DNA of 64,000 nt from Amphiura filiformis (GCF_039555335.1 NC_092642.1:21917812-21981811), one strand, 5' to 3'; shown: positions 1 through 11,288, counted from the first letter of the stretch. The notes: generated by a model from the sequence alone, not told the origin. Program-made: numbers and translations.

Positions 1-159
1 ACGTGTAAACTGAACCAGTTTGAGATGGTCGATAAAGCAAGTGCTGTTTATGTTGGAGACGCAGCTGGTCGTCCTACGGACTTCAGTGATTCTGACAAAC
101 AATTTGCAGACAACGTTGGAGTCCAATTTCAAACTGAAGCAGCGTATTTCCAAGGGAAG
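1..159 (+). CDS. DNA 3'-phosphatase (PNKP/Tpp1-like) exon, partial
   Basis: Frame 1 is open from the first base and reads ...DKASAVYVGDAAGRP... then FSDSDKQFADNVGVQF. The VGDAAGR block followed by a D-x-SDSD-x-x-FA-x-NVG block is the C-terminal signature of the HAD-type polynucleotide 3'-phosphatase domain (PNKP in animals, Tpp1 in yeast). That enzyme removes 3'-phosphates from DNA ends during strand-break repair in the nucleus. The start lies outside the window, so the catalytic DxDGT motif cannot be checked. An in-frame stop follows at 171-173, but the G|GT step after base 159 (AAG|GTAGAG) looks like a splice donor, so I end the exon there. In PNKP a kinase domain follows; I could not find it in the next 2 kb. 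The exon could instead belong to a phosphatase-only protein or a decayed copy. Confidence 0.6.
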
Positions 160-173
160 GTAGAGCTGTGATG

Positions 174-2640
174 TTCTAGAAGCAAGTGCAAATATGATTA
201 TTGACAAACCTGTAGAAAAGTAGAAATGTGAAGTCATTTTCAGATATGTTATGCAGAATTTTGACCAGATTAAAATGATATCAAATTTGTATATCAAAGG
301 GAAACTTGACTTAGAGCCGGAACGCGGGCCCTATTTTGTACACAAAGTCTATGGAAAGCTATTTTGTAATATGAACCCTCTTTCATACCAATCGAGTCCA
401 TGCCATAGTTCCAGGAAATAATTAAAAGCCATGGCATCAGCCGGGAACATCGGTTGACATTTATTGGCGAATTAAATGGTTCAGTTTCATGTATACAGAT
501 AATAGCAAACTCTATATTCCCAATACATACTGCACTACCGAGCTTTTGCATGAACACGTGAGGTGCCATCCCCGGTTGGATAGATCGAGTTAGTATCATG
601 CCCAAGCATGTACTTTCTCTTTCGGTAGGTTGGAACCTTTCCTGGCTGGGGCACCGAGTACGCTTGCGCTGTGTGCAAATTGTTTGATTGAAAAACAACT
701 ACAGTCAAGACCAGTAAATCCAAAATAAGTCAAGCATTCATTTGAAAAAGAAAAGGCAACATAAAAATGGAACTATTACTATAACCAGAAAGCTGATAGA
801 GATCTTCCCGTACTTATCCCATACTTAAACATCATTACTTAACTGTGAAACGCTTAGGAAAAACAGAATTCTAAGATCTTAGACTTTCAACCTTTGAAGC
901 AAACAAAAATCCAAGTTTTGCTTAACCAGTGACAACATTCCATCAGCCACCAACAGTCAAACCTCCAGTCAAGTTCAGAAGTTCCTCCACAAGATCATTC
1001 GGCAGAACAAGAGCTAACAGAAACAGCTACCAACTCAGAGTAACGACCTCCAACAAGACCAAGTCAATAGATACGTCTAGCTGAGCAACCCCATCATAAA
1101 CCATTTACACCATCAGGAACAGATGTCGCAACAAGAACCAAAAGAAGATATTTTACCCTTCCCAGATCCCTTGGCGCAAGATATATCACTTTGTTTTCAA
1201 TTCGAGAAAAATTAAAGATAGATAGTTAAGAAATGAACATATTTTGCAACATCTGGATGTGCTCTGACTATTGAGGTTGATTTTGTCACTGTCGACCGAT
1301 GTTGCACTAGAGAGCAAATTGGTACAGGAAATTAAAATGGGAGAATTGCATTGTGGGAAGAGTAAGATATCTTCACTTTGTTGAACCTATGAATTCACAA
1401 ACTTCAGATAATGCTACTTTGAAGAAGGTATATATCAGTGTGGCCGGGTTAGCTATTTCAAATTTGTCGGATAATGCATGACACAATTTTAAGCGAGTAC
1501 TATGTCATATAAACTTATCACGATGGTGATCCTTGTTGCGCATGAAATCTAGCATTTAATTTGCTCACCGATAGCTTCACATTCGATGCTAAAGCCCGAT
1601 GCTTTCAAATTCTAGTAGTAACATGATCATAATTATAACAATTTTGCTCAAATTAAACACAACAAATGCCCTAGATTTCCTAGATTTTTCTTTGCCTTAT
1701 TTCCCGCGCTCCAACATGAATCTGCAATTTGATGTATGACTTACATTTTTATGATTCTGCAGGCTATATCAAAATGATTGAGTATCTATCAATTTACTGA
1801 AAAGCCTGCCTGTTCCAAATGCAACATTGAAAACACATGAAATGTCCAGAATGTTATTTATGACTACATTATTAATCTTCAAATTATTTGGTTTGAATTT
1901 TGATGTGTCAGAATCATCCATTATCAATGAAAACTGATGGGTACCAATCATTTTGATACAGCTTGTAAGTAAAAGCTTTTTGTATTTATAGTGGAATTTG
2001 CACCGTGTATTTTGAAAAAAAATATGATACTTATGTGTTGATCGATCGACGGAAAAAGTTTTGTATAGACAGAATTGCTTGATGTGCAGTGCAGTAAATT
2101 TGTAATTTACAAAGCGAATTTTAATGCCAGATCTTATTTTAAACTGTAAAATGGTGACTTTTAGTGAAATTATTTGTGCGTGTAAATTAACTATGATATG
2201 CCCTGTTTCAGGAGTGCACCTTTTACGAGGCAAAAAGCAACTTTTTAAGGTATTGTTGACATGATAGTTTGTATGTTTGAAGGTGAAAAATTAACAATAA
2301 GGCACGCTGTTCTAGAGCTGCGTTCAAAAAATTTAACAAATCGTTTTTGAATTTGATTGACAGGCGTCGTCAGACGCAAACTAGTATTTTGTATCTTAAT
2401 TAGAGGGAGTATAACTTGAAAGTATAGGTGCTATGCATCCTAGTTAATAAAAATGTAAAAGAGTGTACACCACAAATGCATTACCCTATGCGTTACCATG
2501 GTTACTGTGTAAAAACTGGTTTCTTCAAATGTATATTTTCTGCAAATATCAAAATCTAGAAGTCATAAGAGACGAAAAAATTAAATGGTCAAGTTATAAT
2601 GTTCCAAATCTAAAGATATTGTATCCTGCCTAGCTCTGTA
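174..2640. other. Stretch with no recognised gene
   Basis: I see no domain-like reading frame here. The longest minus frames (294-698 and 1769-2233) show no family signature, have many stops nearby and no convincing splice signals. If base 159 is a real donor, this is probably intron of the phosphatase gene. Confidence 0.3.
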
Positions 2641-3239
2641 CTAAGCCAAAAAAGAAACTTATAATTTTTCACAAGGTCCTATCTTAAAATCCTCTCCATA
2701 AAAATGAACAAAAATTGCACACAGGATTACTTCAATACTCTACTCTAAACACTGGTCAGTAACCAAACAGTTGTCCACCTGACACAACAGCAAAATGCAC
2801 TGACATGCAATACCTTCCTGGACCACATTCACAGCGCAACAGATTTCTTTGGCTGGGTTCCAATTATTCGCCTGTACATGAACAAAAATTACACACATGA
2901 TTACTTCAATACTCTACTCTAAACACATGTCAGTAACCAAGCAGTTGTCCAACTGACACAACAGTAAAATGCACTGACACGGAACAGCTTCCAGGATCAC
3001 ATTCACAGGCGAATAATTGGAACCCAGCCAAAGAAATCTGTTGCGCTGTGAATGTGGTTCAGGAAGGTGTTGCATGTCAGTGCATTTTGCTGTTGTGTCA
3101 GTTGGACAACTGCATAGTTTGTGATATGTGTTTAGAGTAGAGTATTGAGGCAATCCTGTGTGTAATTTTGGTTAATTTTGATAGACAGGATTTTAAGATA
3201 TGACCTTGTGAAAAATTATAAGTTTCTTTTTTGGCTTAG
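2641..3239. repeat. Foldback element with three copies of one ~105-bp module
   Basis: The left arm starts CTAAGCCAAAAAAGAAACTT and the right arm ends with its reverse complement at 3239. The arms stay paired for well over 150 bp. A module running from the ATGAACAAAAATT segment (about 2703) to the tgcactgaca segment (about 2805) recurs as a direct copy at about 2878-2980 and as an inverted copy at about 3070-3175. Both ends abut TA or near-TA sequence. No coding capacity is visible, so this looks like a non-autonomous inverted-repeat transposon. Confidence 0.7.
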
Positions 3240-3423
3240 TGTATATTTGGACATATCAGCAGCCTGATAATCGGGTGTTATTCAGGAAGTATGTGTGTGA
3301 AAGAATTTCAAAGGAAAAATCAATTAAAATTAAAAAAAAAATCTTAGTTCAAATTTTAGAAATAAACATTTACATATTACACTTAAATTGGAAAATAGAA
3401 AATTAACTGCGTCGACATTTGAT

Positions 3424-3631
3424 GAAGGAAGCAAAGAAGCGAATAATAATAATAATGTCGTAAAAGAATATTTATTTTATTACACGAATTTTCGGGCCTC
3501 GCCCTTCGTCAGGTGACAAAAATAGTGTTGCACTATTTTTGTCACCTGACGAAGGGCGAGGCCCGAAAATTGTAATAAAATCAATATTCTTTACGACATT
3601 ATTATTATTATTCGCTTCTTTTGTTGCCTTC
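3424..3631. repeat. Near-perfect 208-bp hairpin with hammerhead-like cores in both arms
   Basis: Arms of about 100 bp (3424-3527 and 3531-3631) are reverse complements around a 3-base centre at 3528-3530. Each arm contains CTGACGA (plus strand 3546-3552), a short GGGC/GCCC helix and GAAA (3565-3568), which is the order of the hammerhead ribozyme core. The same order occurs in the Penelope-like element at 52.4-53.65 kb. I infer two Penelope-type terminal repeats in inverted order with nothing left between them. One extra A lies between the CTGANGA box and the helix, so activity is uncertain. Confidence 0.6.
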
Positions 3632-3640
3632 TTACACTAA

Positions 3641-4696
3641 ATTGTATGCATTAATATTGATTTACTTCTTTTGAACATTGAAAATGTTCAATCGACCTTT
3701 TCATTTTCAGTAAATCCCATAAGCCTTTGCCGTTAGATGTCATGTGACGCCACGCCGATGTGCACATCGTTTAGTGAACATCGTTACTGCGCATATCAAA
3801 GCCATGAAATGCGCAGTAACGACGTGCGCATCGGCGTGACGACAGCACAGGTCTACCAGCAAAGTCTTAAGATAAACGTTTAAGATTAAGAGTTCTACAA
3901 TTGCTATAATTATTTCACATAGTAAATTAATGTTCTTTTTAAGGGATCCAAAATGAGCGTTTATTGCGTTTCGACAGTATTTTTGTGGGACATGAGAGCA
4001 CCTCAGACCTATCGAATTGCATTCTGAATACGAAGCATGTCTTTCTGATATCAAATAATTTTCATTTTTTAAAATCACAATATAATACAAATTTTATGAC
4101 AAATTTTGATATATAACAGTCCTCGAAGTAAATTATATAAATCTAATGATATATTCTTAAAGTGTATGTAGCAGGGAGGAAAAGCCGACGGTCAATTGAA
4201 AATTTTGACCTTTCATATTGAAGATATGGATTTTTCCCCCAAAACACAGACCTAATTTTTTTTTGGTGTTTTGGGAAAAAAAAAATCCATATCTTCAATA
4301 CGAAAGGTCAAAATTTTCAATTGATCGTCGGCTTTTCATTCCACCTACATACACTGTAAGTATAAATCATCAGATTTATAAAGTTTACTTCAAGTACTGT
4401 TAAATATCAATTTTTAATGATTTGCCATAAAATGTGTATTAAATTGCGAATTTCAAAAAATCAAAATTATTTGATATCAGAATGACATTCTTTGTATTCA
4501 GAATGCAATTCGATATGTCTGATGTGCTCTGATGTCCCAAAATAAATACTGTCCAAACGTTCATACCCCAGCCCTTAAGCACATGTAGACGCAAACAAGA
4601 AAATGACGATTAAAAGAATAATGACCTTTCTTGTCATGAAAAAACTTGAATTGCTGTACGGTGTGGTTCTTTTCCCTCTTTAACGTGTGAAATTAC
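3641..4696. repeat. Dispersed ~420-bp repeat, copy 1 (interrupted by a MITE)
   Basis: This segment is similar along its length to 50053-50513. Shared landmarks are the AAATCCCATAAGCCT block, the ...GCGTGACGAC block, GATTAAAAGAATAAT and ACGTGTGAA near the end. The TTAA-flanked element 3939-4578 sits inside this copy and is absent from the other. Its role is unknown; the second copy lies in a putative intron. Confidence 0.7.
3939..4578. mobile_element. TTAA-flanked long-inverted-repeat MITE, copy 1
   Basis: TTAA occurs at both ends (3939-3942 and 4575-4578), followed inward by GGG and by CCC. The whole element folds on itself: the left half contains TATCGAATTGCATTCTGAAT and the right half its reverse complement. 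The centre is an A/T-rich bulge near 4250-4285. Four relatives occur in this window. TTAA target sites with C/G triplet ends are typical of piggyBac-like elements, but there is no transposase frame, so family assignment is inference. Confidence 0.75.
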
Positions 4697-4903
4697 TTAA
4701 ATGGTACTAAGCTGTTTCAATGTTTGAACTGAATTATTTACTTGAAATAATCATTCAATCAATGATTAATTTATAAATCTACGGGTATCTATCAATCACC
4801 AATAATCAATCAATCAATCATTAATCCAATATACTACCCATGCCATTAAGCAATCATTAATTAAGCAATTTTAATTGAAATTAATTACAGGTTCATATAA
4901 TAC

Positions 4904-5069
4904 ATGCGTGTCACTTGTTGGTAGTGAAATTGTACAAAATAATGCACGTATACTGGGATGTTGATGCGTCTAACGCACAAGCCCTGAATGGGGAGTGCAT
5001 AAGACGCATCAACGTCTCAGTACAAGTGCATTATTTTGTATAATTTCTCGAGCAACAAGTGATATGCAT
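4904..5069. repeat. Palindromic repeat
   Basis: The ends ATGCGTGTCACTTGTTG and CAACAAGTGATATGCAT pair, as do internal blocks around GATGCGTCT/AGACGCATC. This is a compact foldback of about 166 bp with an internal spacer near 4975-5000. I see no coding capacity. Confidence 0.6.
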
Positions 5070-5479
5070 TTTTTAACCTATTTCATACACGAGAAAAAAA
5101 TCTCGTGATTTTTGCTATTTTTATAACAAAATTGTTACTAAAAATGTTGGAAAATGCAAGCATATGTAAATGCATCAACCCGCGAGAAAAACGAACGCGT
5201 CCAAAAGCACTGCGCGTACTACGCGGAGTGCGCGCTCGCACAATTGTACAGCATTAATGCATGCCTCGTATTTTATTAACGCTTGCTCTGATTGGTTCTC
5301 ACTATCTAGGAGTGTATGAATTTTAATTTTAATTCTTCAATCAAGCTAGCTGTGACTTCAACCCGTTGACTATTTAGAGAATAAGTAAGGACACAGACTG
5401 GAACAAAGCCGTGGTCAAAATTACCCATAGAGACAAATCAGTCAATAGAAGTGCATGACTCCGGGAGTCTCTCTCGGCT

Positions 5480-6475
5480 TGGCTTCGCTAACGAAGATCT
5501 AAAGGCTGTTGTCCATGTTTGCCGCGACGGGCTCGCTGGTGACTGACGAGGCTGATGCGCAATAGGCAGGTCCGACTGCAATAATTGCAGATAAAAGTCT
5601 CATCTGCAGTGGTGGGATTCCTAATGCTGCTCTCTTTCCGTCTCTTTCTCTTGTCTTAGGGGCGCACCATTAGATTTCCAGGGGGGGGGCATGGGAGTTT
5701 TTTGAAAAAAACAACTTCGCCCACTAGTGAGACGAAAAAAAAACTTTGCCCACTAGTGAGACGAAAAAAAAAAAATTTGCCTCACTGATGAGTACAAAAA
5801 AAAAATTTCACCCACCCAACTTTGTATAAAAATTAAAATTGAAAAAAAAAAATACTTCGCCGCCGAAGGCGGCGAAAAAAATTTTTTTGGTGCTCTCGGA
5901 GGCGAAAAAAAAAAAATTCCACCGCCTTTGGCGGCGAAAAAAAAATTCTGCCTGACCCAAACTCCCATGCCCCCCCCTGAGAATCTAATGGTGCGTCCCT
6001 TATCTGGGTTCTTCTCGTAACTTCAAAGGCAGAGACAGCTTGCTGATTGGTATGTCTCCAAACAATACGGTCAGCAGCCAGGGTAGACTAGTGACTGGGG
6101 TCTATGTTGCAGGCTTTCAAGGATGATGTAAGGCAGTTTTTGTACCTTTTAGAGGTGCCCCTACATTTTGTCGCCCCGATGACAGCTCGTCATACAGAAT
6201 TATCTTCGGTAGGCGGTGGTCTTCCATTCTATGCACATGTCCTGCCCATCGTAGTTGTGTCATATAGTCTCAGTGCTGAGGATGTCTGCTTGCTCAAGGA
6301 CTTCGACGTTGGTAATGAAGTCACTCCAGTGCTTGTTATTCAGGTGCTTGTTGTTCTACACTCGTTTGTACAGTCTGCCAAAGGCGCTGTTTGCTTTAGC
6401 CAATCTGCTGTCAATCTCTTTGTCCAGCTTGGCATCTGAGGAGATAGTAGATCCCAGGTAGGTGAACTAGTTGTT
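5480..6475 (-). pseudogene. Non-LTR retrotransposon 3' remnant (reverse transcriptase C-terminus)
   Basis: Read on the minus strand with several frameshifts and stops, this gives YLGSTISSDAKLDKEIDSRL near 6440, then a GHVHRMEDHRLPK block near 6215 and, past an inserted element, a FICNYC...SHQRA zinc-finger-like tail near 5520-5610. These blocks in this order are the C-terminal part of a widespread animal LINE reverse transcriptase polyprotein. The catalytic palm is missing. The copy is dead and is split by the MITE at 5659-5999. A plus-strand frame at 6104-6439 is only its antisense shadow. Confidence 0.7.
5659..5999. mobile_element. TWA-flanked MITE (PIF/Harbinger-like), copy 1
   Basis: The inverted ends read GGGGCGCACCATTAGAT and ATCTAATGGTGCGTCCC. 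The 3-bp repeat TTA lies directly outside both ends (5656-5658 and 6000-6002). Three-base TWA duplications are characteristic of PIF/Harbinger elements. It sits within the LINE remnant, whose sequence resumes cleanly on each side. The interior is a run of A-rich blocks separated by GGCGAA-like units. Confidence 0.75.
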
Positions 6476-7917
6476 ACGAGCCGTACTGACTCAAGGCCAA
6501 AATCACCTCTTACCCAAATTCACACGAATGCACAACACACATACACTGTTTGAAGTCTTTAATTGAAAGATATGATTGGTACAAATATATGACAACAAAT
6601 TCATATATACAAAAATAATCACACAATCACAATAATATTTTAACTACTCAGTACTTAACCAGCAGTCTTCTTGTAGGTGATCATAGAGCTTTTTGTACAC
6701 TTGCATATCCTTGCGTATAAAATCCTCACACAAATATGGTGCTGCTTTCTCCAAAGGATTATCCCCTTGGGCTGCTTTCTCCAAACTTAACTCCTTGCGC
6801 TGCTTTCTCCAAACTTAACTCCTTGCGCTGCTTTCTCCAAAAATGGTGCAATTTCCACCTTTCACACAATATCTTCAGGAAGCAGGACTGCGATGCAGTT
6901 GTCCCCACTTATATTGACAGTTGCATTCAAATGTACAAGAAGACCACCAGCTGTGTAGAAGCTGTTATGGCAGCGCGGAGGTAGTCACGTGCGTATTTAT
7001 AAATACGTGTTTATAAATAACGTAGAAGCATCTTCCACATCTTCTGAGCTTCACCGTCAGTCATTGTGATAATCACTAACCAGCTCACATATAAGTCAAA
7101 GCTTTTAATGACCTATCATATGAGCAAGATTATACTTCAAAGTTGTACGAGTGACATAAATTTGACGACGTGTAAACTCTCTGGTGTAAAACTGATCAAT
7201 GAGATTCCAAGGCGTTCAATGCGTCGTGTTTGGGAAATGTTTTCCACATGTCGCGTTGCAACGTTTGCAGTTCGAATATACATTGGAGTTAAATGTTACT
7301 TTCACATCAATCTGAAAAATTCATATTCCGAGACGAACCTTGGCGGTGCACACCGCCTAGAGTAAAAAAAAAAGAAAAGAGAAAATACCGATGTTTCATT
7401 TGTCATGACTTACTTTATATTACTTTGTATTTACTAATATTTTTCTTCATTAATGATCACGGTTTTAACTCACTAACTGCCAACATTATGTATCCAGTGT
7501 GTAAGCCTAAGCGCCCGTCCGTACGTCCGAAACAGACTATTTTGTTACCAGACGTGCTAGTATTCTAACCATGCAGCTAGTCTGGATATTTTGACCGTTA
7601 CGTCACTTGTAACTAGGCATGAAGACAATTCCTCAAGGAAGAACAGATTCCCGGAACAAATTACTTGTGTTTCATCTGGTTACACATACAATGACATAAC
7701 AAAGATGGTCAGATCTACTTTTAGGAGCAGCCTGTCCTGATGACTAGTTGCCTTTTTGCTCAACTAGCGCGTCGTCTATTCGTTGGTCCTAAGCAAGTCA
7801 TGTTTGAATAATTTACTGTTACTTTTTGACAAGAATAAAACAAGCGTAATTTTTATTAGACAGTTGGGTTACTGTTTGACTAGAATATTAACGTAATTAA
7901 TAAACAGTTGAGTTTAC
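6476..7917. other. Gene-poor stretch with a short tandem repeat
   Basis: At 6750-6845 a unit of about 33 bp built on GCTGCTTTCTCCAAA is repeated about three to four times. I see no recognisable gene. This interval lies downstream of the NLR exon, where more LRR exons would be expected on the minus strand, but I could not identify any. Confidence 0.35.
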
Positions 7918-7921
7918 TCAC

Positions 7922-10780
7922 CCAAAGTTTTCACACTTTCTTTCCCGGAATAAAAAGAGTATCTCCTGCAACTGGCTAGCACTTAAACGGATATTCAGCA
8001 AACCAAAGTTGACCAAACTAGACGTTTTCAGGTTACCAATAAGATCACTAAACACTTCTTGGGACACTTCTTCGTCAGTTGCTTCACGTGCACCTACAAT
8101 AATCCATTTGAATGATTTCATTTTTGGTAATTGAGATGAGAGACATTTTAAAACATCCTCATGATGTGCGTTAATGTTCTGTACCGATAAATTTTGCAGA
8201 TGACTTTGGGTAGCCGCCTTAAAAAATTCCAATAATCCATTGCTGTCCTTCTCTGCTTTCAATGTTATCTGGTCGAGATCGAGAGACAAACTTGTCAGGG
8301 CTTCAGTTTGAGGGACGTTCGTGATGAGTACCCGTAATCCGTTATCATCGACACTATTGTCATAAGCAAACAGTGTTTTAAGATTACGTAAGGAAGGAAT
8401 CATCTCCCACAATTCCTTGGTACTCTCTGTTGGAGCTTTGTTATCCCTAATCTCGATTGTTTCTAAGGCTAATTGCAATCTGCCCATTGACATCGCCAAG
8501 TCCGCAATACCTTTCCCTCCGTGATTTAGGGATAGGTTTAATATCTTGAGGTTTCGTAAATGGTGAAGAATTCGCGAAAGCTCGATGAAATGGTCATCAA
8601 TCATCTCCGTGTTTCGCAAATCAAGGTACGTTAACAACGGTAGGCAATTGTCTCGTATGATTGAACAGATACAATCAATCTGTGCAGACAAGTTGATGTC
8701 TTGAATTTGCAAGATATGAATTGATGTAGTTCGTCTTAAACAGTCACAAAAATGCTCTAATGATCCTTCCTCAACCGCTTGCCATTCTTCAAATATGTGC
8801 CACAGTGATACTTGTGCAAGAGCGTACGACGGGCCAGCATCTTTTTCCATTTCTTTAACGATGGGATACTTCGTTGAATGACGTGTAATAAGTTCATCTT
8901 GTACCTCTAATGGCTTTTCAGATATGTCTGCAAGTTCATTTCGAAACCTGACTGAAGTCAACATTTCATTATATTCCGATGTACTTACCCAACGGCCAAA
9001 TTTTGGAGGTCCCGTAATGCGTAAAGACTTAACGAAATCAGGAGGGGCGTTCTGCACAAAATGATTGACAGCCATTGCAGTTTCAGATGTGGTCCCATAA
9101 AATACCATTTCTCCATCGGGAAAAAGTGGCAGAAATGCTTCACACTGTTTGATTCTACCTTCGTATAGGCAAAGTAAAAGTAAATTCAAAAACTCTTGAA
9201 ATCGCTCATACTTGCTTATGTCTAGGCTTACTTTTTGGAATTGTTTTATCTCAGGCTTCATTTCTTCGTCGAAGATGCGCATTAGATACTTACAAATATT
9301 TAATGCTGAAACAGGATTGATTGTTATTCCACAAGCAAACAGCAATATCAGACGAACGTGTAAAATATCAAAAATGTTACGTAACTGACGTAAATATGCA
9401 TGGAACATCTTTTGCTCAGTATCTGCTAAGTCAGCTAGGTATACGCCAGCGCAATATTCTTGAAACGTCTTATGGAAGAACTCGTAACAAACTTTCTTTT
9501 TCAGACTCGATACTAATGTTTGACGTCGTCTGGAGTGGTTGTCTTTCCCCCCAGAAGAAGACGCTTCGTCCTTTAGTAGAAAGCCAAGTTGACAAGCCAG
9601 TGATGGGTTAAAGTCATCAGATCCAGAAGATGATGCTAACTCTTCTGAAGAAAATACTAACTGATTGTTAGGAGGCCAGAGACATTTGAGGGAGATTCTT
9701 CCTAACAACAATTGCGTAACTCGTATCACTTGTTTCGTTTGATCCTTTTCACTTTCTTTTATCGGTTGTTTGGCAAAATAATGTTCTATCATATAGTCGG
9801 AAAGATCGCAATAGAGTTCTGTCATTGTGCTCATGGTCGGAGGCTCGCCCTCACTTTCAAGTCCTTGCCAATAATGACAAAGTAGTTGTGTTACTAATGG
9901 AACACTTGCTATACCAGGGTTAAAATGGTTTGATTTTAAATAGCTTATCAAACTTTTCGCCAGACTCTGTGAATCTTTGAAGACTTTACTTATATACGTA
10001 TTCACTTGGCTCTCCGAAAAGCCAGTGATCTCGAAAACAGTATAGTCTTTACATTTCTTGGAAAAATCTGTGAGATTGTTAGGCCGTGTTGTTACTAAAA
10101 CACGGCATTTTCTCAAACTAAATTTTTAAGTAGTTTTGATAAAGAACCAGATTGATCTTCACTCATATAATTTATTCGACTTTCATCATATCCATCGATA
10201 ATGATACAAACACGATGTTCATTTGCCTTTATGATTTGAAGTAGAGATTCGGGTGAGAAGTTTGAGTCTTCCGGAAGGAGTTCATGAGCAAATATGACAT
10301 CCACAAGTTCTGCATCCTTGTCAATCCATCGAATCTTGAGCAAAAAGAGCAAATCAATGAAGTCCCACGGAGATTGATGTGCCCCTGTAGCCGTGTTTTT
10401 ATTTGGTTTACGATTTTCATCCATCTGTTCAGGGTTTAAATTTGAAACAGCCCAATCATATGCAATTTTCTCCACTACTGTGGTTTTCCCACATCCAGGT
10501 CTCCCTTTAAGAATCATTCTTGTAAATGGTTTATTTTCGTTCGACCGTCTGGTAAACATTTCTTCGTATGCCTGCAAAGGTTCTTTTGCCGATTGACAAA
10601 GTCCGGGTTTTTCTATAAGCATAGAAATATTTGTAAAAACTTCGCCTAGTGGAATCATTTCAGAGTACGAAGAGCTCCACGGATATTTCTTTATTTTACC
10701 GTACGTTCTGGTATAGTAATCTACCAATGCATCTCGGCAACCTTTGAGATCACTTTCTCCGCAGGAGTCTGTTTGGCTCC
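7922..10780 (-). CDS. NLR-type gene, main exon: NACHT ATPase plus LRR start, one frameshift
   Basis: This exon encodes the sensor/ATPase core of an NLR-like cytosolic immune receptor. It starts after a TTTTAG acceptor (10781). Visible in order: a YYTRTYGKI pre-NACHT segment, Walker A GRPGCGKTT (about 10479-10505), Walker B VCIIIDGYDE (about 10185-10215), a VLVTTRP sensor block (about 10081-10105), the NACHT helical region including FFHKTFQEYCAGVYLA (about 9430-9480), then leucine-rich repeats such as LTYLDLRNTEM (about 8600) to about 7930. The frame breaks by one base near 10117-10136, where frame 1 stops just as frame 2 takes over without losing homology. One more A in the A5 run there would rejoin the frames. 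The stop at 7918-7920 is not the true end: G|GTGAGTAAAC at 7921 is a strong donor, so further LRR exons must follow. Upstream exons at 11.3-15.0 kb share compatible phases. Confidence 0.85.
7927..8700 (-). other. Leucine-rich repeat region of the NLR gene
   Basis: Repeated L-x-x-L-x-L blocks are visible, such as LTYLDLRNTEMID, LKILNLSLNHGGKG, LKTLFAYDNSVDDNG and LTSLSLDLDQ, spaced by about 25-30 residues. This is the ligand-sensing or autoinhibitory part in NLR proteins. The exon ends inside the array, at a splice donor. Confidence 0.7.
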
Positions 10781-10863
10781 CTAAAAGGCAAAAATAATTG
10801 TATACATGATTAAAGTAGAACATATGGCTGTTGAATAATATTCACTCTTTATTAAGGGCTTTA

Positions 10864-11150
10864 TTAAGGGCTCGTTTAAGCGACGTTTTTGCGTATTTTT
10901 GTGGGATCTAAGAGCACATCAGACATATCGAATTGCATTTTGATTTTTTTCCCCACAAACAACAAAAAATGTAGGTCTTTTTAAGAAAGAAATCTATATC
11001 TTCAATATGAAAGGTGAAAATGATCAATTGAAGGTCGGCTTTTCCTCCCAGCTACATACACTTTAAGTACATATCATTAGATTTATAAAGAATTTCAAAA
11101 AATCAAAATTATATGATATCAGAAGGATATTACTCGTATTCAGAATGCAG
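10864..11150. mobile_element. TTAA MITE, copy 2, internally deleted
   Basis: It begins TTAAGGG at 10864 and shares the ACATCAGACATATCGAATTGC block and the AAAGGTGAAAATGATCAATTG block with the other copies. It lacks most of the left half and decays near 11150. It sits in the intron between the linker exon (ending 11289) and the NACHT exon (starting 10780). Confidence 0.65.
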
Positions 11151-11288
11151 TATCTTCCACACAAACGTTGCTATCCGATTCCTTAATCTACCCATATCTA
11201 ACATTTTATACTTGAACAATTTGATATCTGCGTACCTCTGCTTTCCTTCGGCTGTGCAATTTCTGTTGCTGGAATTTGTGACATCAAC

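Noticed and set aside
5753-5968. Phe-rich minus-strand protein
   Set aside because: It translates homopolymer-rich interior of a MITE.
6104-6439. Plus-strand hydrophobic protein of 111 residues
   Set aside because: It is antisense to a recognisable LINE reverse-transcriptase remnant on the minus strand.
9321-9611. Plus-strand 96-residue frame
   Set aside because: Shadow of the NACHT exon.
10113-10823. Separate small NACHT gene next to a second 732-residue gene
   Set aside because: The two frames overlap by four bases and continue one another's domain exactly, and the first 43 bases of the small frame are intron before a clear acceptor. It is one exon with a frame break.
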